From the NCBI RefSeq assembly GCF_000969445.1, contig NZ_JZEY01000054.1, positions 496,001-560,000 of the forward strand: a stretch of 64,000 nucleotides of DNA, given 5' to 3'. This DNA comes from Devosia chinhatensis (GTDB lineage Bacteria; Pseudomonadota; Alphaproteobacteria; Rhizobiales; Devosiaceae). A program made the translations under genes and the position numbers. The notes below the pieces were generated by a model. That model made no database searches. It was not told the DNA's origin and worked only from the letters and a program-made list of their open reading frames with translations. Of the stretch, positions 19,136 to 26,881 are shown one piece after another (the first letter of the stretch is position 1; every line of letters begins with the position of its first letter).

Positions 19136-19415
19136 GTGCTCCCTCCTGTGCAGAGCTGACGAGATTTTCCCTGAAGTCCAGGCCCATTTCCCTCGGGTCT
19201 GGTGCTGGCTGCGCCCTTCGCGCAGGTGGTCAGATCGTTCCCTTGAAATCTGACAGATGACATATGTCTGACAAATTCGATTTGGCTTGGCAATGTGCGA
19301 TTTTCGGTTGTTTGCCATTTCGTCGATGCGGGGAAAGTGGGGGCGGGGCGGTTCTCGGGGGAAGAGTTGGCCCGTAGAGGAAGAGGTCAGCCTGCAGCTA
19401 ATATTCTGAAAAATA
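19136..19415. other. Intergenic region (280 bases)
   Basis: It separates the stop of the E1-like gene from the start of the family 5 binding-protein gene, both on the minus strand. Apart from the paired TCTGACA boxes I see no gene. The part next to 19415 shows no clear terminator. Confidence 0.4.
19248..19273. promoter_or_regulatory. Paired operator-like boxes before peptide-type importer operon
   Basis: Odd palindrome ATCTGACAGAT (19248-19258) and TGTCTGACA (19265-19273). Both contain TCTGACA, with copies 18 bases apart, 113 bases and more upstream of the binding-protein start. Short odd palindromes of this form suit FadR-type GntR dimers, and the operon encodes one (11905-12633). Confidence 0.45.
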
Positions 19416-21785
19416 TCATGTTTTTGACGTGATAGTTCGGCAGGCCGTGGCGATGGCCTGGGCGTCGATCTCGAAGTGTCGGTAGAGATCGTGGACGGTG
19501 CCAGTCTGACCGAAATGCTCAACACCCAGGGCGATCGTGCGGTGGCCAAGGACGCTGCCGAGCCAGCCCAGCGTTGCCGGATGTGCGTCGATGGCGGTGA
19601 CCATACCTGCGCGATGAGGAATGTCGGAAAGCAATTTCTCGATATGGCTCAAGGCCTTGTCGCCATGGAGCCGACTGCGCTGCGCGGCCTGCCAGCCGGC
19701 ATTGAGGCGATCGGCGGAGGTAACGGCGAGAATGGCGACGGAGCGCCGGTCGCCGCCAAGGCGTGCAGCCGCCGCGATGGCTTCGCTGGCGAGGACACCC
19801 TGATAGGCGATCACGACCTCGCATTCCGGCGTTGGCGCTTTGAGCCAATAGGCACCACCAATGACCGAATTCGTTAGCAGACAGTTAACGTCTCGCGGCA
19901 CCTGATCGATGCTACGGGTAGATAAGCGCAGATAGACCGAACCGCCGGTGAGATCGCGCGGCCAATCGGCCAGATCGGGGCGCGCGTCACCGCTGCGCTG
20001 TATGTAGTCAAAGGCCCAATCGATGATGATGGCGAGCTCGTCGGCGAAGGCCGGCTCGAAGCTGGCGAGCCCATCCTGGGCCATGCCGATCAGCGGCGAC
20101 GAGATCGACTGGTGCGCGCCGCCTTCACCGGCCAGCGACACCCCCGACGGGGTCGCAACCAGCAGGAAGCGTGCGTCCTGGTAGCAGGCATAGTTCAGGG
20201 CATCGAGGCCGCGTGCGATGAACGGATCGTAGAGCGTGCCGATGGGCAGTAGCCGTTCGCCGAACAGGGAATGGCTGAGGCCCGCCGCGCCCAGCATCAG
20301 GAAGAGGTTCATTTCGGTAATGCCCAGCTCCATGTGCTGGCCGTCGGGACCGAAGCGCCATTTCTGCGTCGAGGGTATGGCTTCCCTCTGGAAGAGGTCC
20401 GCCATTTCCTGCGGCGCGAAGAGATTGCGGCGATTGACCCAGGCGCCGAGATTTGTGGAGACCGTCACGTCGGGCGAGGTGGTCACGATGCGCCGGGCCA
20501 GTTCGCTGTCGGTCCTGGCGATGGCGTCGAGAATTTTCCCGAACGCCGCCTGTGTGGATGTCGGACCGGTGCCGACAAATTGCGGGCCGATCGTAGGCAC
20601 GGCAGGCGAGGTGAGGCGGCGCGAGGCCATGGTATTGAAGGGCACGGTGTCGAGAAAGGCCTGCAATTGCTCGGGCTGGTCGAGCCCTTCGAACAGGTCC
20701 CATTCGTGGCCGGTGCGGATCCGGTGCTCGTCCTGCAATTGCGCAATCTGCGCGCTGGTCATTTGCCCGGCATGATTGTCCTTGTGGCCGGCAAGCGGAG
20801 TGCCCCAGCCCTTGACCGTATAGGCTATGAAGACGGTCGGCCGGTCGCTGCCGGCGGCTTCGAACTGCTCGAGCAGGCTTGCCACGCAATGGCCGCCGAG
20901 ATTGGCCATCAGCGCGGCCAGGTCGTCATCGCTGCGGCGGGCAAGAAGCGCGGAGACATCGCCCTGATCGCCGATTTCGTCATTGAGGCGTTCGCGCCAG
21001 GCGCCGCCGCCACGAAACATCAGGGCCGAATAGAGCGCGTTGGGACAGGCGTCGATCCAGGCCTTGAGGCGGTCGCCGCCCGGTTCGGCAAAGGCTGCGC
21101 GCTGCAGGGCGCCGTATTTGAGGGTGACGACTGTCCAGCCGAAGGCGGTGAAGATGGCCTCTATCCGGTCGTATAGGCCCTCGCGCACGACACCGTCGAG
21201 GCTCTGGCGGTTATAGTCGATGATCCACCAGCAATTGCGCAGGCCATGCTTCCAGCCCTCGAGCAGGCATTCGTAGATATTGCCTTCATCGAGCTCGGCA
21301 TCGCCGGCCAGTGCGATCATCCGGCCCTCGAGACTGTCTTTGCGGGCCCAATCCTTGGCCCGCACATAATCCTGCACCATCGAGGCGAAGGCCGAAAAGG
21401 CGACCCCGAGGCCGACCGAGCCGGTGGAAAAGTCGACGTCGTCGGTATCCTTGGTTCGCGAGGGATAGGATTGCGCCCCGCCAAAGGCCCGGAAATCGAT
21501 GAGTTTCTGACGGGTCTGCCGTCCCATCAGATATTGAATGGCATGAAAGACCGGGGCGGCGTGCGGCTTGACCGCGACACGGTCCTGCGGCTTGAGGATG
21601 CCGAAATAGAGGGTGGCGAGCAGGGCAGCCATCGAGGCTGAGCTGGCCTGATGCCCGCCGACCTTGACGCCATCGACATTGGGACGGATGTGGTTGGCAT
21701 GATGCACCATCCAGCTGGCCAGCCAGAGCGACTTTCTGGTCAGCGCCTCGATGGCTTCGACACGTCCCATCTTGCCTGTCGTCAT
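19416..21785 (-). CDS. AceE/MdeB-like homodimeric 2-oxoacid dehydrogenase E1 (transketolase superfamily)
   Basis: Thiamine-diphosphate enzyme of 789 residues. The TPP motif starts at GDAELDEGN (161-169) and ends at IDYNRQSLDG (Asn192), the form seen in AceE, not in transketolase. The C-terminus HFGQTGTVHDLYRHFEID parallels the AceE ending FGRSDTRENLRRHFEVD. It is about 100 residues shorter than AceE. The family includes MdeB of Pseudomonas putida, a 2-oxobutyrate dehydrogenase E1 linked to methionine degradation and to an Lrp-type regulator. Here too an Lrp-type gene is divergent. No E2 or E3 gene is nearby, so the partner complex must be elsewhere. RBS AGGGGAGA supports the start. Automated tools usually call this transketolase. 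Confidence 0.8.
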   Translation of the reverse strand: MTTGKMGRVEAIEALTRKSLWLASWMVHHANHIRPNVDGVKVGGHQASSASMAALLATLYFGILKPQDRVAVKPHAAPVFHAIQYLMGRQTRQKLIDFRAFGGAQSYPSRTKDTDDVDFSTGSVGLGVAFSAFASMVQDYVRAKDWARKDSLEGRMIALAGDAELDEGNIYECLLEGWKHGLRNCWWIIDYNRQSLDGVVREGLYDRIEAIFTAFGWTVVTLKYGALQRAAFAEPGGDRLKAWIDACPNALYSALMFRGGGAWRERLNDEIGDQGDVSALLARRSDDDLAALMANLGGHCVASLLEQFEAAGSDRPTVFIAYTVKGWGTPLAGHKDNHAGQMTSAQIAQLQDEHRIRTGHEWDLFEGLDQPEQLQAFLDTVPFNTMASRRLTSPAVPTIGPQFVGTGPTSTQAAFGKILDAIARTDSELARRIVTTSPDVTVSTNLGAWVNRRNLFAPQEMADLFQREAIPSTQKWRFGPDGQHMELGITEMNLFLMLGAAGLSHSLFGERLLPIGTLYDPFIARGLDALNYACYQDARFLLVATPSGVSLAGEGGAHQSISSPLIGMAQDGLASFEPAFADELAIIIDWAFDYIQRSGDARPDLADWPRDLTGGSVYLRLSTRSIDQVPRDVNCLLTNSVIGGAYWLKAPTPECEVVIAYQGVLASEAIAAAARLGGDRRSVAILAVTSADRLNAGWQAAQRSRLHGDKALSHIEKLLSDIPHRAGMVTAIDAHPATLGWLGSVLGHRTIALGVEHFGQTGTVHDLYRHFEIDAQAIATACRTITSKT

Positions 21786-21847
21786 TTCGATCTCCCCTTC
21801 GACAGGTCAGACATTGCGCCTTGCGAACGAAATTTTTCTGCCTATTT

Positions 21848-21863
21848 TCGCCCTTTGGGGCGA
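21848..21863. promoter_or_regulatory. Lrp-type operator candidate between E1 and Lrp genes
   Basis: Inverted repeat TCGCCC-TTTG-GGGCGA in the 114-base divergent gap, 36 bases before the Lrp-family start and 62 bases before the E1 start. It is placed to control both promoters. Confidence 0.5.
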
Positions 21864-21899
21864 GGTGTGCGCACGAAATACGGCGTCTGGAGGCGAATA

Positions 21900-22376
21900 A
21901 TGGCAGAAGTGACCAATATTCAGAATGATGCACTGGATCGGCGCATCCTGCGGGCCTTGCAGGAAGATGGCCGCATGACCGTGCAGGCGCTGGCCGACAG
22001 AGTGGGCTTGTCGCCATCGCCCTGCCTGCGCCGGGTGCGGCAACTGGAAAAGGCCGGGGTAATTTCGGGCTATAGCGCCAATATCGACCAAAAGGCGGTG
22101 GGGCTGCCTGTTTCGGTGTTCGTTTCCATCAAGCTCGAGCGGCAACGCGCCGGCAATCTGGACGCCTTCGGCGTGGCCATCAGCCAATGGCCCGAAGTGA
22201 TGGAATGCTACCTCATGACCGGACAATTCGACTTCTTGCTGCGGGTGGTCTGCGCCGACCTCGAGGCCTATGAGCAATTCCTGCGCAACAAGCTCACCCA
22301 GCTCGATGGCGTCGCCTCGATCGAGAGCAGCTTCTCGCTCGGCGCGGTCAAGTTTTCGCGGGTGCTGCCGATCTAG
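21900..22376 (+). CDS. Lrp/AsnC-family transcriptional regulator
   Basis: Regulator of 158 residues. N-terminal helix-turn-helix (LDRRILRALQEDGRM, LADRVGLSPSPCLRRVRQLE) and C-terminal RAM effector domain (VMECYLMTGQFDFLLRV). The start at 21900 follows GGAGGCG; the longer reading frame from 21651 runs through the divergent promoter and gene. It is divergent from the E1-like gene, the arrangement of mdeR with mdeB in Pseudomonas, and probably activates it in response to an amino acid. Confidence 0.88.
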   Translation: MAEVTNIQNDALDRRILRALQEDGRMTVQALADRVGLSPSPCLRRVRQLEKAGVISGYSANIDQKAVGLPVSVFVSIKLERQRAGNLDAFGVAISQWPEVMECYLMTGQFDFLLRVVCADLEAYEQFLRNKLTQLDGVASIESSFSLGAVKFSRVLPI

Positions 22377-22394
22377 GCGCGGTCTGCGACGACC

Positions 22395-23426
22395 CTAATT
22401 GCCGCTGCGCCAGTGCAGCTCCGGCTCGGCCAGGGTCTGAAGATTTTCTGCCGGTTCCCCGGCAATGCGGCGCAACAACAGATTGGTCAGCTCGACGCCG
22501 GCGGCGAAGACATCCTCGCGCACGCTGTCGAGCAGGGGGAAGAAGGTAGGCAGGATATCGGAGGTCTGCTTGTAAACGAGCAGGACGTCCTTGCCGACGC
22601 GCACGCCGCCATCCTGCAGGCCCCCCACCAGCGAAATGGTGCGCAATTCGGTGTCACTGATAATGCCGTCCGGCCGATCCGGACTTTGCGCCAATTGCTC
22701 GCCGATGCGCCGGATCTCGGCGGCACTGGCGCGCGCCGGCATCTTGTCGAAGAGGTGACCCTCGACGCCCGAGCGGGCGATGGCCCGGCGATAGGCGGTG
22801 ACGATGTTATGGTAATTGGTGGTGCTGTCATCGCCCACCATGAGCAGGATCTTGCGCGCGCCCTTGGCCACCAGCCGGTCGACCGAGGCGGCAACGAAGG
22901 CCTCGGCGTGAAAGTCATGGTAGGGATGGGGCGTGAAGAACTCCGTGCGCCCATGCGAGACGAAGGGAAACCCCGCATCCATCAGCAATTGCACGCGGCG
23001 ATCCCGAGGGCCGGTATGGGTGATGATGACGCCGTCCGCGGTGCGATTATCCAGCACGTAGCGGATGGTTTCGACGGAGCCGGGATCGTCGAATTCGGGC
23101 GCGATGGTCAGGTGATAGCGGGTGCCGTGAATGGCCTGGCCGATGCCCTTGATCATGTGGCGGGCAAAGTCGATGGAATCTCCCGAGCTTTCCAGCACCA
23201 GGGCGATGACATTGGTCTTGCCGGTGCGCAGGCGCACCCCGGCGCGATCGGGCACATAGCCCAGCGCCTTGGCGGCCTCGGCCACCTTGTCGCGCGTTTC
23301 CTGCTTGAGCGTGGTGCCGCCCCGCAGCGACAGCGAAACGGTGGACAGGCTGAGGCCGGTGACCTCGGCGATCGTCTTGAGGGTGACGCGCCCCTTGCCG
23401 GCGGTTTTCGACCAATCGTTCTGCAT
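22395..23426 (-). CDS. LacI-family regulator of the mannoside importer operon
   Basis: Regulator of 343 residues. LacI helix-turn-helix at about residues 15-40 (TLKTIAEVTGLSLSTVSLSLRGG), then a periplasmic-binding-protein-like sugar domain. The start at 23426 (MQNDWSKTAGKGRV) is preferred to 23492, because the longer frame would run over an operator-like site. It is divergent from the alpha-mannosidase importer operon. Two TGCAACGWTGCA sites lie between, so it probably represses both directions until a sugar ligand binds. Confidence 0.88.
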   Translation of the reverse strand: MQNDWSKTAGKGRVTLKTIAEVTGLSLSTVSLSLRGGTTLKQETRDKVAEAAKALGYVPDRAGVRLRTGKTNVIALVLESSGDSIDFARHMIKGIGQAIHGTRYHLTIAPEFDDPGSVETIRYVLDNRTADGVIITHTGPRDRRVQLLMDAGFPFVSHGRTEFFTPHPYHDFHAEAFVAASVDRLVAKGARKILLMVGDDSTTNYHNIVTAYRRAIARSGVEGHLFDKMPARASAAEIRRIGEQLAQSPDRPDGIISDTELRTISLVGGLQDGGVRVGKDVLLVYKQTSDILPTFFPLLDSVREDVFAAGVELTNLLLRRIAGEPAENLQTLAEPELHWRSGN

Positions 23427-23487
23427 GCTGCCCAATCTTTGTTTCCTACATAGCACGCCAGGGCAGGCTGAGTGTATCGAGATCTTA

Positions 23488-23499
23488 TGCAACGATGCA
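23488..23499. promoter_or_regulatory. LacI-type operator 1 (TGCAACGATGCA)
   Basis: Near-perfect 12-base palindrome with the CG centre typical of LacI operators, 62 bases upstream of the LacI gene start. It matches the second site at 23607-23618 except for one base, and probably serves autoregulation. Confidence 0.6.
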
Positions 23500-23606
23500 A
23501 TCGTTACAAATGCTTTAAAGCGGAGGCTTGTCCGTGAATTCTACATTTAAAATCATTGATTTATATAAGTCGGTGAAATGCTTCCCGTGTTTCGCATTTG
23601 AACAAT

Positions 23607-23618
23607 TGCAACGTTGCA
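23607..23618. promoter_or_regulatory. LacI-type operator 2 (TGCAACGTTGCA)
   Basis: Perfect 12-base palindrome 89 bases before the binding-protein start. It lies just downstream of a TTGAAC (23598-23603) that could be a -35 box. The two sites are 119 bases apart, close to a spacing that allows repression by looping. Confidence 0.65.
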
Positions 23619-23706
23619 TCTTGTGTGGTTAGCTTTGCCCATAAGCCGGAAGAGGAGCCGGCCTCGCCACCAGTCTCTGGAGGCGAAACCCCAAGGGAGG
23701 AGATGC

Positions 23707-25023
23707 ATGTTGAAGAAAGTGCTTTTGACCGGCGTGGCAGCGATCGCCATGTCGGCTGCCATTGCCGCACCGGCGCGGGCGGAACTCTCGTTCATGTATG
23801 CCGAATGGATTGCAGCCCTCGTCGAGCCCGGCATTGCCGCGTTCGAAGCCGAAACCGGCGAAACGGTCAATGCCATCAAGCTGCCGGGGCAGGGCTATGA
23901 CCAGCGCATCGCGCTCGACCTTGCCGCCGGCACGGCCGCCGACGTCAACCTGATGGACAGCTTCATGGTGTCCGAGCTGGCCTCGGCCGGCTATCTCGAG
24001 CCGCTCGACGAGATGCTCGCCGGCTGGGACCAGTTCCAGTATTACCTGCCGGGCCTGCTGGAAGTCGCATCCTACCAGGACCAGATCTATGCGCTGCCCA
24101 CCGACACGGACGTGCGCATGCTCTGGTACGATCTGTCCAATTTCGAAAAGGCCGGCATTCCGACGCCCTGGACCCCCCAGACCTGGGATGACGTGCTCGA
24201 TGCCGCGCAAAAACTCAAGGATGCCGGCGTCCGCTACCCGTTCCAGCTGCCGGCCGGTACCAAGCAGGCGGAAGCTGCCACCATGCAGGGCGTGTATATG
24301 GCCTTGCTCGGTGCAGACGTGCCCGAAGGCGACCGCAACCGCCTTCTCAACCGCGAAACCAATCAATGGATCGGCGACAGCCCCGGCCTGCGCCGCACCT
24401 TCGACTTCTTCTACCAGGTCTATGTCGAGCGCGAGCTGAACACCGCCGAGCTCAATTACGCCACCGATATCGGCGCGGCGGTCCGGGCAGCCCTGGCAGC
24501 GGACGAGCTGGGCATCCTGGCCTCCGGCTCGTGGGAAGATGCGTGCCTGTGGGACTGCAACAATCCGCCGAGCCGTGAAGATCGCGACGCCATGGTGGCC
24601 TGGACCCCATGGCCGGGTTCGGGCGTCGAAGGCGCCAAGACCACCACCAATATCTCAGGCGGCTGGACCATCGGCATCAATGCCAATGCAGCCGACAAGG
24701 AAATGGCCTTCAAGCTGATCACCTCGATCTTCGACGAGGAGAACTTCAAGGCCTGGACCCTGGCCAATCACCGCATGGCCGTGCGCACCGACATTTCGGA
24801 AAGCCCCGAATATACGGCTGACACGTTCCTTGCCGAAGCCACCAAGCTGGCCGCCGACACCACGGGCCGCGACACCGTCCCGGGCTATCAGACGGTCTCG
24901 GCACTCATCCAGCAGGCCACGGCCGACATTCTCGACGGCGTATCGCCGGACGAGGTGGTTCAGGAATATCACGATGCCCTGGTCGACGAGTTCGGCGCGG
25001 AAAACGTGATCACCTACGAATAA
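23707..25023 (+). CDS. Family 1 sugar-binding protein of mannoside importer
   Basis: Periplasmic binding protein of 438 residues with a signal peptide (MLKKVLLTGVAAIAMSAAIA, cleavage after ARA). SBP_bac_1 features: IAAFEAETGETVNAIK, DVNLMDSFMVSELASAGYLEPLDE, TDTDVRMLWYD and a late GGWTIGIN. RBS GGGAGGAG supports the start at 23707. Its operon encodes two permeases, a GH38 alpha-mannosidase and an ATPase, so the ligand is likely a mannose-containing oligosaccharide or glycoside. That is an inference from context. Confidence 0.9.
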   Translation: MLKKVLLTGVAAIAMSAAIAAPARAELSFMYAEWIAALVEPGIAAFEAETGETVNAIKLPGQGYDQRIALDLAAGTAADVNLMDSFMVSELASAGYLEPLDEMLAGWDQFQYYLPGLLEVASYQDQIYALPTDTDVRMLWYDLSNFEKAGIPTPWTPQTWDDVLDAAQKLKDAGVRYPFQLPAGTKQAEAATMQGVYMALLGADVPEGDRNRLLNRETNQWIGDSPGLRRTFDFFYQVYVERELNTAELNYATDIGAAVRAALAADELGILASGSWEDACLWDCNNPPSREDRDAMVAWTPWPGSGVEGAKTTTNISGGWTIGINANAADKEMAFKLITSIFDEENFKAWTLANHRMAVRTDISESPEYTADTFLAEATKLAADTTGRDTVPGYQTVSALIQQATADILDGVSPDEVVQEYHDALVDEFGAENVITYE

Positions 25024-25036
25024 ACCTGATCCAACT

Positions 25037-25071
25037 TCCGGCGGCGCCGCTGTCCTCCAGGCGTCGCCGGA
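25037..25071 (+). terminator. Attenuator-like hairpin after mannoside binding-protein gene
   Basis: 12-base arms TCCGGCGGCGCC and GGCGTCGCCGGA, one G-U pair, 11-base loop, followed by TCTTTCCTT. It lies 13 bases after the binding-protein stop and over 100 bases before the first permease gene. Confidence 0.65.
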
Positions 25072-25178
25072 TCTTTCCTTCACCGCACGTTGCCACGGTC
25101 TCGACGCAGCTCTTCGCCTTTGACGGGCAGGGTGCAGGTCGAGCGTGCTGAACCTGTCTACCCGACCAAGAGGCGCCG

Positions 25179-26069
25179 ATGAGAAACCAGGCCAATCCTT
25201 GGCTGACCAGCAATCTCTGGGTTCTGGGCCTCGGCATGTTGCCGGCCATCCTGCTCATCGGAGTGCTGCTCTACTTTACCGGCTGGGCCTTCGCCTTCAG
25301 CTTCACCGACCTGGCGCTGGTCGGCCGCAAGAGCGTGGAATGGAGCTGGGTCGGTCTCGAGAATTTCGAGCGCCTGTTCACCCGCCGCGGCTTCCTCGAC
25401 TCGCTCTGGACCACCATCATCTTCGTGTTCTTCTCGGCCATTGTCGGCCAGTCCGTACTGGGCTTCCTGCTCGCGGCTGCCCTGCGCGGCACGCGCTCGA
25501 CGTTGCGCAGCGTGGTGGAGGTCTGCATCATGCTGGGCTGGCTGCTGCCCGATATCGTGGCGGCCTTCCTCTGGTCGGCGACGACGGCCCAGACCGGGCT
25601 CATCAACCAGCTGATCATCCGGCCTCTCGGGCTGCCGCCGGTCAATTTCATCAATGATTATGCCCTGCCGGTGGTGACCATCGCCAATATCTGGAAGGGC
25701 ACGGCCTGGTCCTATCTGCTGTTCTCGGCGGCCCTCGACTCGGTCAGCCGCGAAGTGGTGGAGGCCGCCAAGGTGGACGGCGCGACCCCCATGCAGCGCA
25801 TCTGGCTGGTGCAATTGCCGATCATCCGGCCGCATATCGCGACGAACATGCTGTTCATCACCATCTGGACCTTCACCTATTTCCCGCTGATCTTCGCCAT
25901 GACCGGCGGCGGGCCGGGGCGACAGACCGAGACGCTGGCGGTCTTCCTCTACAATCAGAGTTTCGCGCGCGGCAATCTGGGCTTCGGCTCGGCCATTTCG
26001 GTGGCCATGCTGGTCATCGTCGGCTGCCTGTCGCTGGTCTATCTCCGCATGCTCCGGGAGCCGAAATAA
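25179..26069 (+). CDS. Sugar ABC permease (MalF/UgpA type), mannoside importer
   Basis: Inner-membrane permease of 296 residues with six predicted membrane segments. The ATPase-contact loop is VVEAAKVDGATPMQRI and MTGGGPGRQTETL is characteristic of the type. It overlaps the next permease gene by one base (TAATG). It pairs with the MalG-type permease downstream. Confidence 0.9.
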   Translation: MRNQANPWLTSNLWVLGLGMLPAILLIGVLLYFTGWAFAFSFTDLALVGRKSVEWSWVGLENFERLFTRRGFLDSLWTTIIFVFFSAIVGQSVLGFLLAAALRGTRSTLRSVVEVCIMLGWLLPDIVAAFLWSATTAQTGLINQLIIRPLGLPPVNFINDYALPVVTIANIWKGTAWSYLLFSAALDSVSREVVEAAKVDGATPMQRIWLVQLPIIRPHIATNMLFITIWTFTYFPLIFAMTGGGPGRQTETLAVFLYNQSFARGNLGFGSAISVAMLVIVGCLSLVYLRMLREPK

Positions 26070-26881
26070 TGGAATCCAATGCTCCGAGCCGCCTCACCGC
26101 CATCGCGCTGACCTTCATGGCGGTAATCTGGATCAGCCCGTTTTCCTGGCTCCTCCTCAATGCCTTCAATCCGCTCTCCACCGGGCAACTGGAAATCCCC
26201 CGCTCCGTGGGGCTCGACAATTTCGCGCAAGCCGTCAGCGGCAATGCGGGCCGGCAGTTTCTCAATTCCATGCTGATCGCGGCGGGCACGGCGACCCTCA
26301 GCGTCGTGGTCGGCATCTCGGCGGCCTATCCGCTGTCGCGGCTCAAGATCCCGGGGCGCAATGCGTTCCTGTGGACGCTGGTGCTGCTGCGCATGCTACC
26401 CTCTGCGGGTGTGCTGGTGCCGCTCTATTTCAGCGCGCAGCGGCTGGGCCTGCTCAACCAGCTCGGCGTCATCATCGCGCTGACCGTGCTCAACCTGCCG
26501 TTCACGCTGCTGCTGCTCAAGAACTTCTTCGACACCGTGCCGATCGAGCTTGAGGAAGCGGCTTATGTCGAGGGGGCGAGCCTGTTCCAGATCGTCAGCC
26601 GGATCGTGCTGCCCATGTCGCGGGCCGGGATCGCGGTGGTCTGGTTCTTTTCCTTCACCGGGGCGTGGAACGAGTTCCTCTTGCCCCTGATCTTTGCGCG
26701 CGTGCAGGATGCCTTCCCGATGTCGGTGGGCCTCTACGCCGCATTCGGCCAGCAGGGCGCCATCAATTACGGGTTCCTCACGGCCTTTTCCATCATCTAC
26801 GCGGCGCCGGCGATCGGCGTGTATTTCTTGTTGCGGCGGAACATGAACACAGGGTTCGCCGGTGTCGGAGTTAAAGGATGA
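26069..26881 (+). CDS. Sugar ABC permease (MalG/UgpE type), mannoside importer
   Basis: Inner-membrane permease of 270 residues. Features: ISAAYPLSRLKIPGRN, LKNFFDTVPIELEEAAYVEG (ATPase-contact loop), and the C-terminal GFAGVGVKG. Its stop overlaps the alpha-mannosidase start by 4 bases, tying enzyme and importer together in translation. Confidence 0.9.
   Translation: MESNAPSRLTAIALTFMAVIWISPFSWLLLNAFNPLSTGQLEIPRSVGLDNFAQAVSGNAGRQFLNSMLIAAGTATLSVVVGISAAYPLSRLKIPGRNAFLWTLVLLRMLPSAGVLVPLYFSAQRLGLLNQLGVIIALTVLNLPFTLLLLKNFFDTVPIELEEAAYVEGASLFQIVSRIVLPMSRAGIAVVWFFSFTGAWNEFLLPLIFARVQDAFPMSVGLYAAFGQQGAINYGFLTAFSIIYAAPAIGVYFLLRRNMNTGFAGVGVKG

Noticed and set aside
19416-21785. Classical transketolase (tkt)
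   Set aside because: The TPP motif and the C-terminal FGQTGTVHDLYRHFEID segment match AceE-type E1 proteins instead.
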